NCBI GenBank assembly: GCA_964502465.1
Contig: CAZCWX010000757.1
Coordinates: forward strand, 1-5,805
Source: CAZCWX01 sp964502465
GTDB taxonomy: Bacteria > Desulfobacterota > Binatia > Bin18
DNA length: 5,805 bases
Reading direction: 5' to 3'
How positions within the stretch are numbered: position 1 is the first letter of the stretch; every line of letters starts with the position of its first letter. The notes under the pieces are model-generated. The model was not told the DNA's origin and ran no database searches. It saw only the letters and a list, made by a program, of their open reading frames with translations. Position numbers and translations under genes: made by a program. Shown here piece after piece: positions 5,658-5,805 of the stretch.

Positions 5658-5717
5658 GTTCAGCCGTCAGCAATCAGCCATATAATTGAAAAATAGCTGA
5701 AAGCTGAGAGCTTTTTT
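5658..5717. repeat. Inverted 7-bp repeats forming a hairpin with a T run
   Basis: The left side reads GTTCAGC, CGTCAGC, AATCAGC (5658-5678). The right side reads GCTGAAA, GCTGAGA, GCT (5696-5712). The TCAGC/GCTGA cores pair as 5+5+3 bp separated by 2-base internal loops, around a 17-base AT-rich loop. An inner palindrome, AAAGCT-GAG-AGCTTT (5700-5714), leads into a T run (5712-5717) and so could act as a weak plus-strand terminator. The heptamer periodicity suggests a dispersed short repeat rather than a dedicated terminator. It lies just upstream of the putative glmU promoter. Confidence 0.55.
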
Positions 5718-5805
5718 GCTCAGGTGTTACGCGAACGAACGGGACGGGAGACCTTCGAACCAGGGCAAGACTAATGTTTCGTTGATCGAGTAGGTGTAAG
5801 CATGA

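Noticed and set aside
5740..5785. tRNA-like GGTTCGAA motif (minus strand)
   Set aside because: The flanking bases do not pair as a T-stem, and no acceptor, D-arm or anticodon arm can be built around it.
5785..5805. Start of a plus-strand gene at the right edge (AGGTG, then ATG at 5802)
   Set aside because: The spacing is plausible for a ribosome-binding site and start codon, but only one codon is inside the window, so the call cannot be supported.

Overview
The window is about 5.8 kb of bacterial chromosome. It carries an intact amino-sugar operon on the minus strand: glmU, then a small four-helix-bundle gene, then glmS. A small uncharacterised gene follows glmS on the same strand, and the 3' part of an unrelated HpaB/AbfD-superfamily gene lies on the plus strand at the left edge. 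GlmS and GlmU are full-length housekeeping enzymes of bacterial type, with all the catalytic residues I could place. Together they make UDP-N-acetylglucosamine for peptidoglycan and, in Gram-negatives, lipopolysaccharide. The mix of a HpaB/AbfD-type gene, a four-helix-bundle gene and many short intergenic repeats suggests an uncultured Gram-negative lineage such as a deltaproteobacterial, Binatota or Tectomicrobia relative. That is inference only; there is no rRNA or other phylogenetic marker here.

Layout from left to right. 1-1179 (+): HpaB/AbfD-like flavoenzyme, 5' end outside the window. 1180-1362: gap between convergent genes, holding a 7-bp repeat tract directly after the stop and a pair of inverted REP-type hairpins with GTAG feet (REPIN/BIME-like). 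1363-1755 (-): conserved-looking protein of unknown function. 1756-1856: spacer with another perfect hairpin. 1857-3689 (-): glmS. 3690-4169: a 480-bp interval between glmS and glmU, filled by a four-helix-bundle gene (3753-4127) with 9-bp repeat tracts on both sides in opposite orientation. 4170-5564 (-): glmU. 5565-5805: upstream region with a plausible sigma70-type promoter for glmU and an inverted 7-bp-repeat hairpin ending in a T run. I see nothing else convincing there, although the last bases could be the start codon of a plus-strand neighbour.

The main point of interest is the glmU-glmS interval. The four-helix-bundle gene belongs to the family encoded inside 23S rRNA intervening sequences (S23 family). 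Here it sits in a protein-coding operon, bracketed by complementary short-repeat arrays that could pair in the transcript. One array encodes the last residues and stop codon of the gene. A degenerate unit of the same array carries the glmS Shine-Dalgarno sequence. I read this as a candidate non-autonomous mobile cassette or IVS-like RNA element that now separates glmU from glmS. Two other loci (1180-1207 and 5658-5713) carry 7-bp repeats of the same general style, so short tandem and inverted repeats seem to be a recurring feature of this genome's intergenic DNA.
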